A stretch of DNA of 64,000 bases from contig JARLHV010000048.1 of assembly GCA_031292055.1 (NCBI GenBank), positions 1 to 64,000 on the forward strand. Reading direction: 5' to 3'. Each line of letters begins with the position of its first letter. Position 1 is the stretch's first letter. Positions 23,198 through 32,409 of this stretch are shown piece by piece. The notes under the pieces were generated by a model. It worked only from the letters and a program-made list of their open reading frames with translations. It did not search any database and was not told the DNA's origin. The stretch comes from Desulfosporosinus sp. Its GTDB lineage: Bacteria; Bacillota; Desulfitobacteriia; Desulfitobacteriales; Desulfitobacteriaceae. The position numbers and the translations under genes were made by a program.

Positions 23198-26100
23198 ATG
23201 GCAAAAATGAAAACTATGGATGGTAACGAAGCGGCAGCGCATGCCTCATATGCCTTTACAGAAGTCGCCGCAATTTTCCCAATTACCCCTTCTTCGACGA
23301 TGGCCGAACTGGTCGATGAATGGGCTGCTCATGGTAGGAAAAACATATTTGGCCAAACTGTTAAGGTTGTGGAGATGCAATCCGAGGGGGGCGCTGCTGG
23401 TGCTGTACACGGTTCACTTCAGGCCGGAGCTTTAACTTCCACTTATACAGCGTCACAGGGCTTACTGCTAATGATCCCTAATATGTATAAAATTGCCGGT
23501 GAGCTGCTGCCGTGCGTATTTCATGTGAGCGCTCGTGCTTTGGCAACACATGCTCTCTCGATTTTCGGTGACCATCAGGACGTTATGTCCGTGCGTGCCA
23601 CTGGCTTTGCGGAGCTTGCTTCAAATAGCGTACAAGAAGCAATGGACTTGGGTTTTATTGCCCATCTGGCGACGATTAAAGCTCGTGTACCGTTTCTACA
23701 TTTCTTTGACGGATTTCGCACTTCTCATGAAATCCAAAAAATTGAAGTGCCAGAGTATGAGGACGTTGCCCAACTGATAGATAGGGAGGCGGTTCAAGCC
23801 TTTCGCGATCGTTCTTTAAATCCTGAGCATCCGGTACTGCGTGGCACAGCTCAAAACCCAGACATCTACTTCCAAGGCCGTGAAGCTTCCAATCCTTATT
23901 ATGCTGCAATTCCTGACATTGTCGAACATTATATGCAAGAATATAAGCAGCTCACCGGTCGTGAATATCACCCTTTCCAATATTATGGCGCCGAAGATGC
24001 AGAGCAGATCATCGTGGCTATGGGCTCGATTTGTGACACGATTGAGGAAACTATTGATTATCTCGTAGCCCAAGGGGAAAAGGTTGGGGTTGTAAAAGTT
24101 CACCTGTACCGCCCGTTCTCCAGCGATTACTTCTTTAAAGTGTTGCCAAAAACCGTTAAGAAGATTGCAGTTCTTGATCGTACCAAGGAATCAGGCTCTT
24201 CCGGGGAACCTCTTTATTTAGATATTAAAGAAATTTTCTACGCAAGTGCTAGTAAACCAGTAATTGTCGGCGGCCGTTACGGCTTAGGTTCTAAAGATAC
24301 GACGCCTTCTCAAGTATTGGCTGTTTACAAAAACCTCAAGTCTGAAAGCCCGAAAAATAGTTTTACCATCGGTATTATCGATGATGTAACCCATACGTCT
24401 TTAGCTGAAGATGAAATTATTGACACCGCTCCGGAAGGGACGATCGCCTGCAAATTTTGGGGCCTTGGTTCAGATGGCACTGTCGGAGCTAATAAACAAG
24501 CGATTAAGATTATTGGGGATCACACTAAGCTCTTTGTACAAGCTTATTTTCAATACGATAGTAAGAAATCGGGCGGAATTACGATTTCCCATCTGCGCTT
24601 TGGTAAAAAAGAAATTAAATCCCCCTATTATGTTACCGGTACAAATTATATCGCTTGTTCTAATCAAACCTATGTTTACAAATATGATCTCTTAAAAGGT
24701 CTCAAAAAGAATGGCATCTTTGTCTTGAACTGCCAATGGACCGTCGAAGAAGTGGAAGAAAAACTTCCGGCGGCCATGAAACAATTCATGGCCAAAAATA
24801 AGGTCAACTTCTATATTATTGATGCCGTAGCTATTGCTGGTAAACTTGGACTCCGTTCTCGTACTAATATGATCATGCAGGCCGCTTTCTTTAAGCTCGC
24901 TAACGTCATTCCTGTTGAAGAGGCTATTAACTATCTAAAAGCTTCGGTCGTGAAGTCCTATGGCAAAAAAGGCCAAAATATTGTGGATATGAACATTGCA
25001 GCGATTGATCAAGGCGTATCTTCCTTTGTTAAAGTAGAAGTACCTGCAGCTTGGGCTAATGCTGATAATGCTCAGGCTCAAGCCGCAGCGGCGGTTCAAG
25101 AGCCTGCTTACGTAACGGATATTCTCCGCCCCGTGAATGCCATGGAAGGGGACAATCTTCCGGTTAGTGTTTTCTTAGGCCGTGAAGATGGCACTGTACC
25201 GCTAGGAACCGCCGCTTTTGAAAAGCGTGGTATCGCTGTCACGGTACCAGAGTGGCAGATGGATAAATGTATTCAGTGTAATCAATGTTCATATGTTTGC
25301 CCGCACGCAGCGATTCGCCCCTTCTTAATGAACGAGGAAGAAGTTAAAAACGCTCCGGAAACCTTCACTGCGAAGAATGCGACAGGTAAGGAGGCAGCAG
25401 GTTTGCAATTCCGTGTTCAGATCAGTCCGTTGGATTGCACGGGTTGTGGCAACTGTGCTGAAGTTTGTCCGGCTAAAGGTAAGGCTCTTATCATGGAGCC
25501 AGCGGCCGAACAAATCGAACGTCAAGCTGAGAACTGGGAGTATGCGGTTACGCTTACAAACAAGAGCAAGCTGTTTAACGTGACGACGGTTAAAGCCAGC
25601 CAGTTTGCCCAACCGTTACTTGAGTTTAACGGAGCATGTCCAGGTTGTGGTGAGACGGCTTATATTAAACTTATCACCCAACTTTACGGTGATCGCATGA
25701 TGATTGCTAATGCCACCGGCTGTACCTCTATCTGGTCGGGAAGTGCTCCGGCAGTTCCTTATACGACTAATGAGGAAGGTAAAGGACCTGCTTGGGCCAA
25801 CTCTTTGTTTGAAGACAACGCCGAGTTTGGCTATGGTATGTCCGTGGGGGTTAGTCAACAACGCGAAAAGCTGGCTGATCTGATGAAGCAAGCGCTGGGA
25901 CTTGAAATTAGTACTGAGCTAAAAGAAGCTTTCCAAGAGTGGCTCACGGGATCCGATGACGCGGATGCCTCCAAAGCAGCAACCGTTAAGATCCTTGCCG
26001 GGCTTAAAGGGTACGTTGGAGATAACAAAGTTCTCGCCGAAATCTCTGCTAAGAAAGACCATCTTATCAAGAAATCCCAGTGGATCATCGGTGGAGATGG

Positions 26101-26728
26101 TTGGGCCTATGATATTGGATTTGGAGGTTTAGACCACGTCTTAGCTTCTGGAGACGATGTAAACGTCCTGGTTGTCGATACTGAGGTTTATTCTAATACG
26201 GGTGGACAATCCTCTAAATCGACTCCGTGCGCTGCTGTAGCTAAGTTTGCGGCAGCCGGCAAAAAGATTCGCAAGAAAGACCTTGGGGTTATTGCCATGA
26301 GTTATGGTTACGTTTATGTAGCACAAATTGCTTTGGGTGCAGACATGGCTCAAACGCTTAAAGTTATGAAAGAAGCAGAGGCTTATAAAGGACCGTCCTT
26401 GATTATTGCTTATGCGCCTTGTATTAACCATGGTCTCAAGGCGGGCATGACTAAGAGTGTACAAGAGGCTAAGAAAGCAGTTGAGTCTGGCTACTGGCAT
26501 CTTTATCACTACAATCCAGATCTGATCGAGCTTGGCAAGAATCCCTTTAGCCTTGATTCCAAAGAGCCGACGACGTCCTTTCGGGAATTTATCATGGGCG
26601 AAGTGCGTTATTCTTCCTTGCTAAACACTTTCCCAGAGAGCGCGGAAGAATTGTTTGCAGGCGCTGAAAAATACGCCAAGATTCGTTACGATTCTTATAA
26701 ACGCCTTGCTGATCAAAAGTGGGACTAA
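23198..26728 (+). CDS. nifJ: Pyruvate:ferredoxin oxidoreductase, copy 2
   Basis: Same length (1176 aa) and same domain order as copy 1, with all cluster cysteines (CIQCNQCSYVCP, CTGCGNCAEVCP, GACPGCGETAY) and the thiamine diphosphate motif kept. Most of the protein matches copy 1 residue for residue. Differences collect in less constrained stretches, for example about 505-570, 645-675, 755-800 and 880-935. Many codons differ silently, so the duplication is not very recent or is only partly homogenised. The ATG follows AGGAGGG. It could be a differently regulated isoenzyme; a change in substrate is not indicated. Confidence 0.96.
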   Translation: MAKMKTMDGNEAAAHASYAFTEVAAIFPITPSSTMAELVDEWAAHGRKNIFGQTVKVVEMQSEGGAAGAVHGSLQAGALTSTYTASQGLLLMIPNMYKIAGELLPCVFHVSARALATHALSIFGDHQDVMSVRATGFAELASNSVQEAMDLGFIAHLATIKARVPFLHFFDGFRTSHEIQKIEVPEYEDVAQLIDREAVQAFRDRSLNPEHPVLRGTAQNPDIYFQGREASNPYYAAIPDIVEHYMQEYKQLTGREYHPFQYYGAEDAEQIIVAMGSICDTIEETIDYLVAQGEKVGVVKVHLYRPFSSDYFFKVLPKTVKKIAVLDRTKESGSSGEPLYLDIKEIFYASASKPVIVGGRYGLGSKDTTPSQVLAVYKNLKSESPKNSFTIGIIDDVTHTSLAEDEIIDTAPEGTIACKFWGLGSDGTVGANKQAIKIIGDHTKLFVQAYFQYDSKKSGGITISHLRFGKKEIKSPYYVTGTNYIACSNQTYVYKYDLLKGLKKNGIFVLNCQWTVEEVEEKLPAAMKQFMAKNKVNFYIIDAVAIAGKLGLRSRTNMIMQAAFFKLANVIPVEEAINYLKASVVKSYGKKGQNIVDMNIAAIDQGVSSFVKVEVPAAWANADNAQAQAAAAVQEPAYVTDILRPVNAMEGDNLPVSVFLGREDGTVPLGTAAFEKRGIAVTVPEWQMDKCIQCNQCSYVCPHAAIRPFLMNEEEVKNAPETFTAKNATGKEAAGLQFRVQISPLDCTGCGNCAEVCPAKGKALIMEPAAEQIERQAENWEYAVTLTNKSKLFNVTTVKASQFAQPLLEFNGACPGCGETAYIKLITQLYGDRMMIANATGCTSIWSGSAPAVPYTTNEEGKGPAWANSLFEDNAEFGYGMSVGVSQQREKLADLMKQALGLEISTELKEAFQEWLTGSDDADASKAATVKILAGLKGYVGDNKVLAEISAKKDHLIKKSQWIIGGDGWAYDIGFGGLDHVLASGDDVNVLVVDTEVYSNTGGQSSKSTPCAAVAKFAAAGKKIRKKDLGVIAMSYGYVYVAQIALGADMAQTLKVMKEAEAYKGPSLIIAYAPCINHGLKAGMTKSVQEAKKAVESGYWHLYHYNPDLIELGKNPFSLDSKEPTTSFREFIMGEVRYSSLLNTFPESAEELFAGAEKYAKIRYDSYKRLADQKWD

Positions 26729-26762
26729 AGAGTGAACTCGTGGTATCTTAGATAGTGATTTG

Positions 26763-26790
26763 AAGGAGCAGGGCAACCTGCTCTTTTTTC
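26763..26790 (+). terminator. Terminator of PFOR copy 2
   Basis: AAGGAGCAGG, loop GCAA, CCTGCTCTTT, then T run. The preceding GTGATTTG also matches the corresponding place after copy 1. Confidence 0.9.
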
Positions 26791-26880
26791 TTTATGCCAG
26801 ATCATTCCAAACGTTGTTTTGGTCAGCAGTGCGTAAATATATTGCTTCGTTAGGAATAAGATGAGAAAAGACAGAAAGGG

Positions 26881-27834
26881 GTGTTGGATACGGGTAGTGT
26901 ACCGATGATTGGAAATTTTGTACGTGAGTCGTTGGATCTGCACTTGTTTTTTGCCCGGATTATGAGAGAGCACGCCATTTTTATGCAAGCTGGGTTTCTG
27001 GCCAAAGACGTTACTTATGTTCAGCAAGCGGAGCAATTTAAGTGCCAATATGATGAGATCCTTAAGGAAGCCCTTATGTTGAGCGATTGCACAGCCTCTG
27101 AGCAGGTTTTGCAATCTGAGGAATTGGTAACTGATAAAACATTGCGGGCTGAGCAAAAGACACAGGAGCTGACCGGGATACCGATTGATAGGGCATTAAC
27201 GGCAGAAGAAGTTAGGTTAAACCCTGATCTGGGGACAATTCCGGCAGAGATTGAGCCACAGGTCAGGGCCTTAAATCAGAAATCGATGCTTATAACAACC
27301 TCTTTTGCAGAATTCAAGGCGATGGTATTAGATCGAGTGACCCATTGTTGTCTGGCATGCAATCTGTTTCCTTTGCAGTTTGAACATGTCTACAGGGAGG
27401 CTCTTTTTTACCTTAAGGTTTTGAAACGTCTGCAAAACAATCAGTTCGTGGATTCACGTGTTGACTTGCTTGAACAAGAAATATTTTGGGATGAGATTAT
27501 GGGTGAACATGCCAAGTTTGTCCGGCATCTGTTAGACCCGTCTGAAAGGGCACTCTGTCATAAGGCGAAAGAGTTAGCAAAATCGTTTGAGCGGTTGGAA
27601 CAAAAAATGAAAGGCGAGGGGTTACCCGCCTCTAGCTTTGGCCGGCTAATGCATGAAAACATCAGTGCCACGTTATTGATCGCCGAATTTAAAGCTACAG
27701 GTACGGAACTCATCTTGGCGTGTCAAGTAAAATCAAAGCTATCTCCGCTTATGACCGATCATACGTTGAGAGAAGCAAATTACTACTTGCGAGTTTTACA
27801 GACATGGAACCCTGGCTATCTCGGTCGGGGTTAA
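26881..27834 (+). CDS. DUF2935 helical protein
   Basis: Protein of about 317 aa built of two similar alpha-helical halves, as in the DUF2935 family of Firmicutes. Each half begins with an E-x-x-x-H-x-x-F-like metal-type motif: SLDLHLFFARIMREHAIFM in the first and EIFWDEIMGEHAKFVRHL in the second. A matching FEHVYREALFYLKVLKRL and TDHTLREANYYLRVLQTW close each half. The paired His and Glu suggest a ferritin-like or hemerythrin-like metal site, but no function is established that I know. The exact start is uncertain (GTG 26881, TTG 26884 or ATG 26905). It lies between PFOR and the germination operon. Confidence 0.7.
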   Translation: MLDTGSVPMIGNFVRESLDLHLFFARIMREHAIFMQAGFLAKDVTYVQQAEQFKCQYDEILKEALMLSDCTASEQVLQSEELVTDKTLRAEQKTQELTGIPIDRALTAEEVRLNPDLGTIPAEIEPQVRALNQKSMLITTSFAEFKAMVLDRVTHCCLACNLFPLQFEHVYREALFYLKVLKRLQNNQFVDSRVDLLEQEIFWDEIMGEHAKFVRHLLDPSERALCHKAKELAKSFERLEQKMKGEGLPASSFGRLMHENISATLLIAEFKATGTELILACQVKSKLSPLMTDHTLREANYYLRVLQTWNPGYLGRG

Positions 27835-27872
27835 AACACATTCCTTGCTTAGTTAGCATTATTATGGCTTGC

Positions 27873-27921
27873 AAAAACAAGAGCGTTTCACACCTGAAAG
27901 TTGTGAAATGCTCTTGTTTTT
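27873..27921 (+). terminator. Terminator after the DUF2935 gene
   Basis: Arms of about 20 bases (27873-27892 and 27902-27921) with one mismatch and a T-rich end. Confidence 0.85.
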
Positions 27922-27964
27922 GTAAGGGGAGCGGCTTGGGTTGCGCGTAGAAGAAAATCAGACC

Positions 27965-27991
27965 GTAGAGCAATTCATGAATTGCCCCTAC
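27965..27991. repeat. Palindromic repeat, GTAG-GCAATTCA family
   Basis: A perfect 16-bp palindrome GCAATTCATGAATTGC (27970-27985) inside imperfect outer arms GTAG and CCCCTAC. The same inner sequence with one change occurs at 32258-32273. Confidence 0.6.
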
Positions 27992-28045
27992 ATGAGCATA
28001 ATAGACTTGTTGACGGATAAAATATGTGAGACAAGGAGAGAGAGC

Positions 28046-29623
28046 ATGCGTAGTTGGCTGAAAATGATTAAAGAACTCACACTTCGTCCCAAGGGGGAAC
28101 GTCAGATCAGAAAATCTCCCTCATATTCTTTTGACGAGGACCTGAATAAACCATTATCTGGGACTAAAGTGAAAGAAATCTTATCGATCAATAGCGATGT
28201 TGTATTTCGGGAGTTTTTCCTGCAAGGGAAAGAACGTATACCCTGTTTATTAGCGGCAGTGGATGGCATGGTTGATAAAAATCAATTGGATCAGTTTATA
28301 TTGAAGCCGCTCATGGTAGATTTGGCGGGAAATCCGGAAATGGCTCAACTGACATTAGCAAATATTGTGGATAAAACACTCCAGAGCTTACTTCCAGGAC
28401 TTGAGTTTAAAAAAATAAGCAAGATGGGAGAGGCCATCGATGCAATTTTGTCGGGTGATGCGGTTATTTTCTTCAGTGATTCGAGAGAGGCACTGGTTTT
28501 TGGTGCCAGGGGATGGGCTAATCGCGGCGTTGCTGAACCGATCACGGAGTCGATCGTCAAAGGACCACGTGAGGGATTTTCGGAAACGCTTCGAATCAAT
28601 ACCTCTCTCATACGGCGTAAGATTAAACACCCTTCCTTACGGATTATTTCTTTAAAACTTGGTGATTTGACAAAAACAGATCTTGTTGTTACCTATATCG
28701 AGAAAGTAGCAAGTCCAGATATTGTCTCTGAAGTTTTCAGGAGGCTTGGTACCATTAAAATGGATGGAATGTTAGGGAATGGATATATAGAGGAAATGAT
28801 TGAAGATAATCCTTATTCGCCCTTTCCTCAAGTCTCTTTTACCGAACGTCCCGATGTCTTGGCAGGCAAGCTTCTGGAAGGGAAAGTGGGTATTATTGTT
28901 GACGGGACCCCTATAGTCCTTGTGGTGCCAGCAGTATTGACGCAGTTTTTAAATGTGAATGAAGACTATTACCAACGGGCCATGGTTGCAATTCTTTCGC
29001 GTTTTGTTCGGTATTTAGGAGCATTCGTAGCCATGTTGGCACCGAGCATCTATATAGCAGTAACGACGTTTCATCAGGAAATTATACCGACGGATCTCCT
29101 GATGAGCATATCGGCAGGCCGACAAGGAGTGCCCTTTCCAGCGTTGCTAGAGGCTCTGACGATGTTAGCTGCTTTAGAAATATTGCAGGAGGCGGGGCTC
29201 CGTTTACCAAAGCCTATTGGGTCGACGATCGGAATTGTAGGGGCTCTTGTCATTGGGGATGCAGCTGTGAAGGCCAGTCTTGTCAGTCCGCTCATGGTCA
29301 TCATCATTAGCTTGACAGCTATAGCGAGTTATGCCATTCCGACCTACGATTTGAGTCTTGCAGTCCGGCTGATTCGAATCCCACTGATGATCCTGGCGGG
29401 TGTTCTTGGTTTCTTTGGGGTTTCGGTAGGGCTGTATGTGATCATAATTCACCTGCTAACGCTTCGTTCTTTCGGAGTACCTTACCTAAGTCCGATCGCT
29501 CCTTTGCGTATTCGGACCTTGTTGCAAGATACGTTTGTTCGGGCACCATGGTGGGCGTTGAAGCGTCGGCCTCAGCTGATCGATGTTAAGGAACCTCAAT
29601 CAGGCAGGAAAGGGAAAGGGTAA
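28046..29623 (+). CDS. Germinant receptor A subunit (GerA family)
   Basis: A subunit of a spore germinant receptor, 525 aa, located in the inner spore membrane. It has a large N-terminal soluble domain (to about residue 290) with VFFSDSREALVFGARGWANRGVAEP-like sequence (key element ARGWANRGVAEP) and SFTERPD. A membrane part with four to five spans and the conserved ISAGRQGVPFP follows. The open frame extends to 27941, but ATG 28046 follows AAGGAGAG at good spacing; the longer form would include a palindromic repeat. A CATAATA at 27997 matches a sigma-G -10, without a clear -35. The operon order A-B-C is standard. Confidence 0.9.
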   Translation: MRSWLKMIKELTLRPKGERQIRKSPSYSFDEDLNKPLSGTKVKEILSINSDVVFREFFLQGKERIPCLLAAVDGMVDKNQLDQFILKPLMVDLAGNPEMAQLTLANIVDKTLQSLLPGLEFKKISKMGEAIDAILSGDAVIFFSDSREALVFGARGWANRGVAEPITESIVKGPREGFSETLRINTSLIRRKIKHPSLRIISLKLGDLTKTDLVVTYIEKVASPDIVSEVFRRLGTIKMDGMLGNGYIEEMIEDNPYSPFPQVSFTERPDVLAGKLLEGKVGIIVDGTPIVLVVPAVLTQFLNVNEDYYQRAMVAILSRFVRYLGAFVAMLAPSIYIAVTTFHQEIIPTDLLMSISAGRQGVPFPALLEALTMLAALEILQEAGLRLPKPIGSTIGIVGALVIGDAAVKASLVSPLMVIIISLTAIASYAIPTYDLSLAVRLIRIPLMILAGVLGFFGVSVGLYVIIIHLLTLRSFGVPYLSPIAPLRIRTLLQDTFVRAPWWALKRRPQLIDVKEPQSGRKGKG

Positions 29624-29625
29624 CG

Positions 29626-30720
29626 ATGGAGAAAATTTCGACACATCAATTTATGACGTTAGGAGCAGCGGTTCTTATGGGGGGAACGTTTCTCCTCTTA
29701 GCATCGGGGGTTACCGAAGCTAGTGGGAGGGATGGTTGGATGACTGTCTTGCCGGGATTTACTCTGGCAATTCCTTACGGTTTAGTGGTGCTTTCACTTT
29801 TGGTACAGTATCCTCACAAGAACTTGTTACAGATTTCAGAAATACTCTTAGGTAAATGGCTAGGGAAAAGCATTGGTCTTATCTATATTTTAATTACAGG
29901 TTACTACGGGGGATTGGTCTTGGCCGTTTTGGGAGATATCTATGAACGATCAATTATGCCGTTAACGCCCCTGTGGTTATTCTACTTAGGTGGTTTACTA
30001 CTTGTTCTCTACTTGGTAGGGAGTGGGATCGAAGTGTTTGCTCGTTTCTCTGAAGCGGTCTTTCCGGTCATTGTAATCGGCTTGGTCTTGAATGTTCTGC
30101 TCGCCATACCGCGCATGGAACAAGGAGAACTTTTGCCTATTTTGGCGGATGGGATAAAACCGCTTTTTTTCGGGGTGCTCAAAGTGATGCCTTTTGCGAT
30201 GGAATATATCCTCTTCTTAGCTGGACTCGCTACCTTTCTACCAACTGGGAAGAATGAGCTTGGTCAATTGAGAACAGGCTTGTGGCGAGCTGCTTTTATG
30301 GTAGGAATCCTGGATATGGTGGTTGTCATCATTCAAATTCTTGTTTTCGGACCAGTAGAAACTATCCGCTTGGCTAACGGAATACTTGAATTAGGAAAAT
30401 TGGTAGAAATAAGCCGGACGGTCTCTGGAATTGAATCCCTATTTATGGGAGTTTGGCTGGGAGCCTTGGTTATAAAAATAAGCGCCTTTTTTTTTATGGT
30501 GACATGGGGTATGGAATCCGTCTTTAACTTGAAGGGGTTAAAATGGAACTATTTAGTGGCTGCCGTATTTATGGGGATTGCGTTAGGGTTCACACGAGGG
30601 CCTTATATGTTGAGGGAACTTGCATTCGTGGAAGATTATCTCATGTTTCCAGTGGCACTGATTTGGATACCGATCCTTTGGGGAGTTTCATGTTGGAAGA
30701 AGGGAACTGGTGTACAATGA
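29626..30720 (+). CDS. Germinant receptor B subunit (GerB/GerKB family)
   Basis: Integral membrane protein of 364 aa with about ten spans, in the spore-germination branch of the amino acid-polyamine-organocation superfamily. It begins MEKISTHQFMTLGAAVLMGG, a typical family start, and contains PYGLVVLSLLVQYPHKNLLQI (key element YPHKN). B subunits are thought to form the ligand-binding site for the germinant. It starts two bases after the A gene, and its stop overlaps the C gene start. The germinant recognised cannot be read from sequence. Confidence 0.9.
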   Translation: MEKISTHQFMTLGAAVLMGGTFLLLASGVTEASGRDGWMTVLPGFTLAIPYGLVVLSLLVQYPHKNLLQISEILLGKWLGKSIGLIYILITGYYGGLVLAVLGDIYERSIMPLTPLWLFYLGGLLLVLYLVGSGIEVFARFSEAVFPVIVIGLVLNVLLAIPRMEQGELLPILADGIKPLFFGVLKVMPFAMEYILFLAGLATFLPTGKNELGQLRTGLWRAAFMVGILDMVVVIIQILVFGPVETIRLANGILELGKLVEISRTVSGIESLFMGVWLGALVIKISAFFFMVTWGMESVFNLKGLKWNYLVAAVFMGIALGFTRGPYMLRELAFVEDYLMFPVALIWIPILWGVSCWKKGTGVQ

Positions 30721-31919
30721 AACGTAAGTGGTGCAACAAAATAGCGCTGGTCTTGGCTTTGCTTGCCAGTATGTTATGTTTAACTGGGTGTTGGGGAAAG
30801 CGAGAAGTAGAGGACTTATCTCCTTTGATCGGACTAGGATTCGATCTCGGACAGAAGCCCGGTACGTATCTGATTACGGAACAATTTGTAAAGCCTAAAA
30901 AAGGAGATACAACCATTTCAGCGGATGTCGATCGGACCTTTAGTTTAGAGGCTTCAAGCTTAAGGGAAGCTTACGAGATGATCTCTAAAATTGCTTATCG
31001 CGTCCCTTTCATGGGTTCGCTGAAGGTGATCGTCATTGGGGAAGATCTGGCCAAGGCTGGTCTTATGAATGTATTGGACTTTACGCAACGTTATGCTGAA
31101 TTTCGTCGTTCAATGTATTTGGTTTTAGCCAAAGGAAAAGCGCAAGATATATTAAATACAAAAATGCGCTCTGGGACGTTGACGGCCATGTATATTAAAA
31201 ATAACATTGAATCAGGGGACACTATCTCAACCTTCCCAACAGTTCGTTTAGGGCATTATTTCACGGTTTTAGCCAGAAAAAGTACGGCACCAATTATCCC
31301 GGTGATTGAGAGGACAAAATCGGGAGACGGCGGTATCGAATACAAATCAGAGAGCAAGGAGGCCCAAGAGCTACGGATACAAGGAGCAGGAGTTTTTCGA
31401 GGGGACCTTTTGAGTGGGTTTCTCAACGATGAGGAAACTAAAGGGTATATGTGGTTAGAGAATCAAGTTCAACAGCGTCTAATTGACACAGTGGATCTTG
31501 ATAAAAGTCAAATCAACTATGCGGGACAAGTCCTGAATTCCACGACAAAGTACCATGTGAAAACTATTGACGGAACAATAGGGTTAGAATATAAGATCAA
31601 AGTGAATATTGCCGTCGACGAAGTTTTAGGAATGAAAGAACAAGTTTCTGAGTTGGAGTGGGTGGATCTCATGCAAGAGGCAGAACAGAGGTTCACTAAG
31701 GTAATTGAGAATGAATGCCAGAGTTCTTTCCAAAAGGAAAGGGAGTTGAGTCTGGATTTCCTGGGAATCGGACGGCATATCGAAGAAAGAAATCCAGCGT
31801 ATTGGAAGACGGTAAAGGATCAGTGGCAGGAGAAGATTGCGGACTTTCCGGTTTCACTGGATGTTCAAGTTACGATCCATCATTCGGGAATGTCAGATAG
31901 TAGTGCCACGACTAATTAA
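30717..31919 (+). CDS. Germinant receptor C subunit lipoprotein (GerC family)
   Basis: Lipoprotein of 400 aa. The signal peptide ends in the lipobox LCLTGC, with CWGKREVEDLSPLIGLGFD just after it (key element CWGKREVEDL), the family hallmark. The C-terminal domain includes NECQSSFQKERELSLDFLGIG. I place the start at ATG 30717, overlapping the B-subunit stop as ATGA; the frame stays open 58 codons further upstream but there lies inside the B gene. It completes the three-subunit receptor. Confidence 0.9.
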   Translation: MKRKWCNKIALVLALLASMLCLTGCWGKREVEDLSPLIGLGFDLGQKPGTYLITEQFVKPKKGDTTISADVDRTFSLEASSLREAYEMISKIAYRVPFMGSLKVIVIGEDLAKAGLMNVLDFTQRYAEFRRSMYLVLAKGKAQDILNTKMRSGTLTAMYIKNNIESGDTISTFPTVRLGHYFTVLARKSTAPIIPVIERTKSGDGGIEYKSESKEAQELRIQGAGVFRGDLLSGFLNDEETKGYMWLENQVQQRLIDTVDLDKSQINYAGQVLNSTTKYHVKTIDGTIGLEYKIKVNIAVDEVLGMKEQVSELEWVDLMQEAEQRFTKVIENECQSSFQKERELSLDFLGIGRHIEERNPAYWKTVKDQWQEKIADFPVSLDVQVTIHHSGMSDSSATTN

Positions 31920-31938
31920 ACTAGAGAGGGGTAAGACT
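31910..31938 (+). promoter_or_regulatory. Candidate sigma-F promoter of gin
   Basis: GACTA (31910-31914), 15 bases, GGTAAGACT (31930-31938). The -10 matches GGnrAnAnT fully; the -35 keeps G and TA. It overlaps the end of the GerC gene. The gin/csfB gene of B. subtilis is transcribed by sigma-F. Confidence 0.5.
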
Positions 31939-31974
31939 AAGAGGTAGATAGAAGTAAATGGGGGGAATATAATA

Positions 31975-32247
31975 ATGATTAAGACGCTCGATACCTTTAA
32001 TATCCCAACGCAAAACCTTGCTGAGATTCATGAAAAAGCTAAAACTCAGGAAAGCGTTTCAAATCAGGGAAACGTTTTGCCAGTCTGCTATCGGTGTGCA
32101 CAGGTTCCCAAAAATGGCCTATATGATGGGTTTCGGGTCGAGGGGATGTTTTTTTGTTCGGAATGCCAGCAAGAGCTTTTCAATGCTGAGCAAGATTCCC
32201 CTGAATATCAAGAATTTTTATTTTTAATTAAGGGACTTCTTTTTTAA
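31975..32247 (+). CDS. csfB: Anti-sigma-G factor Gin (CsfB)
   Basis: Small zinc-binding protein of 90 aa. The two Cys pairs CYRCAQVPKNGL and FFCSECQQELF flank a short beta hairpin (YDGFRVEGMFF), as in the Gin family that keeps sigma-G inactive in the early forespore. The N-terminal 30 residues are polar and not conserved. In B. subtilis csfB lies in the same place, just ahead of the yaaO-holB group. The stop codon is inside the left arm of the hairpin that follows. Confidence 0.8.
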   Translation: MIKTLDTFNIPTQNLAEIHEKAKTQESVSNQGNVLPVCYRCAQVPKNGLYDGFRVEGMFFCSECQQELFNAEQDSPEYQEFLFLIKGLLF

Positions 32248-32285
32248 GCTATAGGGGGCAATTCCTGAATTGCCCCCTATAGCTT
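32246..32285. repeat. Perfect 19-bp inverted repeat after gin
   Basis: Arms 32246-32264 and 32267-32285 with a 2-base centre; the inner part GGGGCAATTC links it to the palindrome at 27965. No T run follows on the plus strand, so it is better called a palindromic repeat than a standard terminator, although it could still stop transcription. Confidence 0.7.
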
Positions 32286-32409
32286 GGTGGATTAGTTAGA
32301 GGATTAGCCAATGTGGATGAAAAATTCCCTAACTTATGATAAAATAGATGGAATACCATGTGTCAAGTGTATTTTGGCGAAGACGAGTCAGGTGAATGGA
32401 GGTTCATCA

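Noticed and set aside
26725..27156. 143-codon minus-strand frame over the PFOR terminator and DUF2935 start
   Set aside because: It runs through a terminator and antisense to a real gene without its own start signals.
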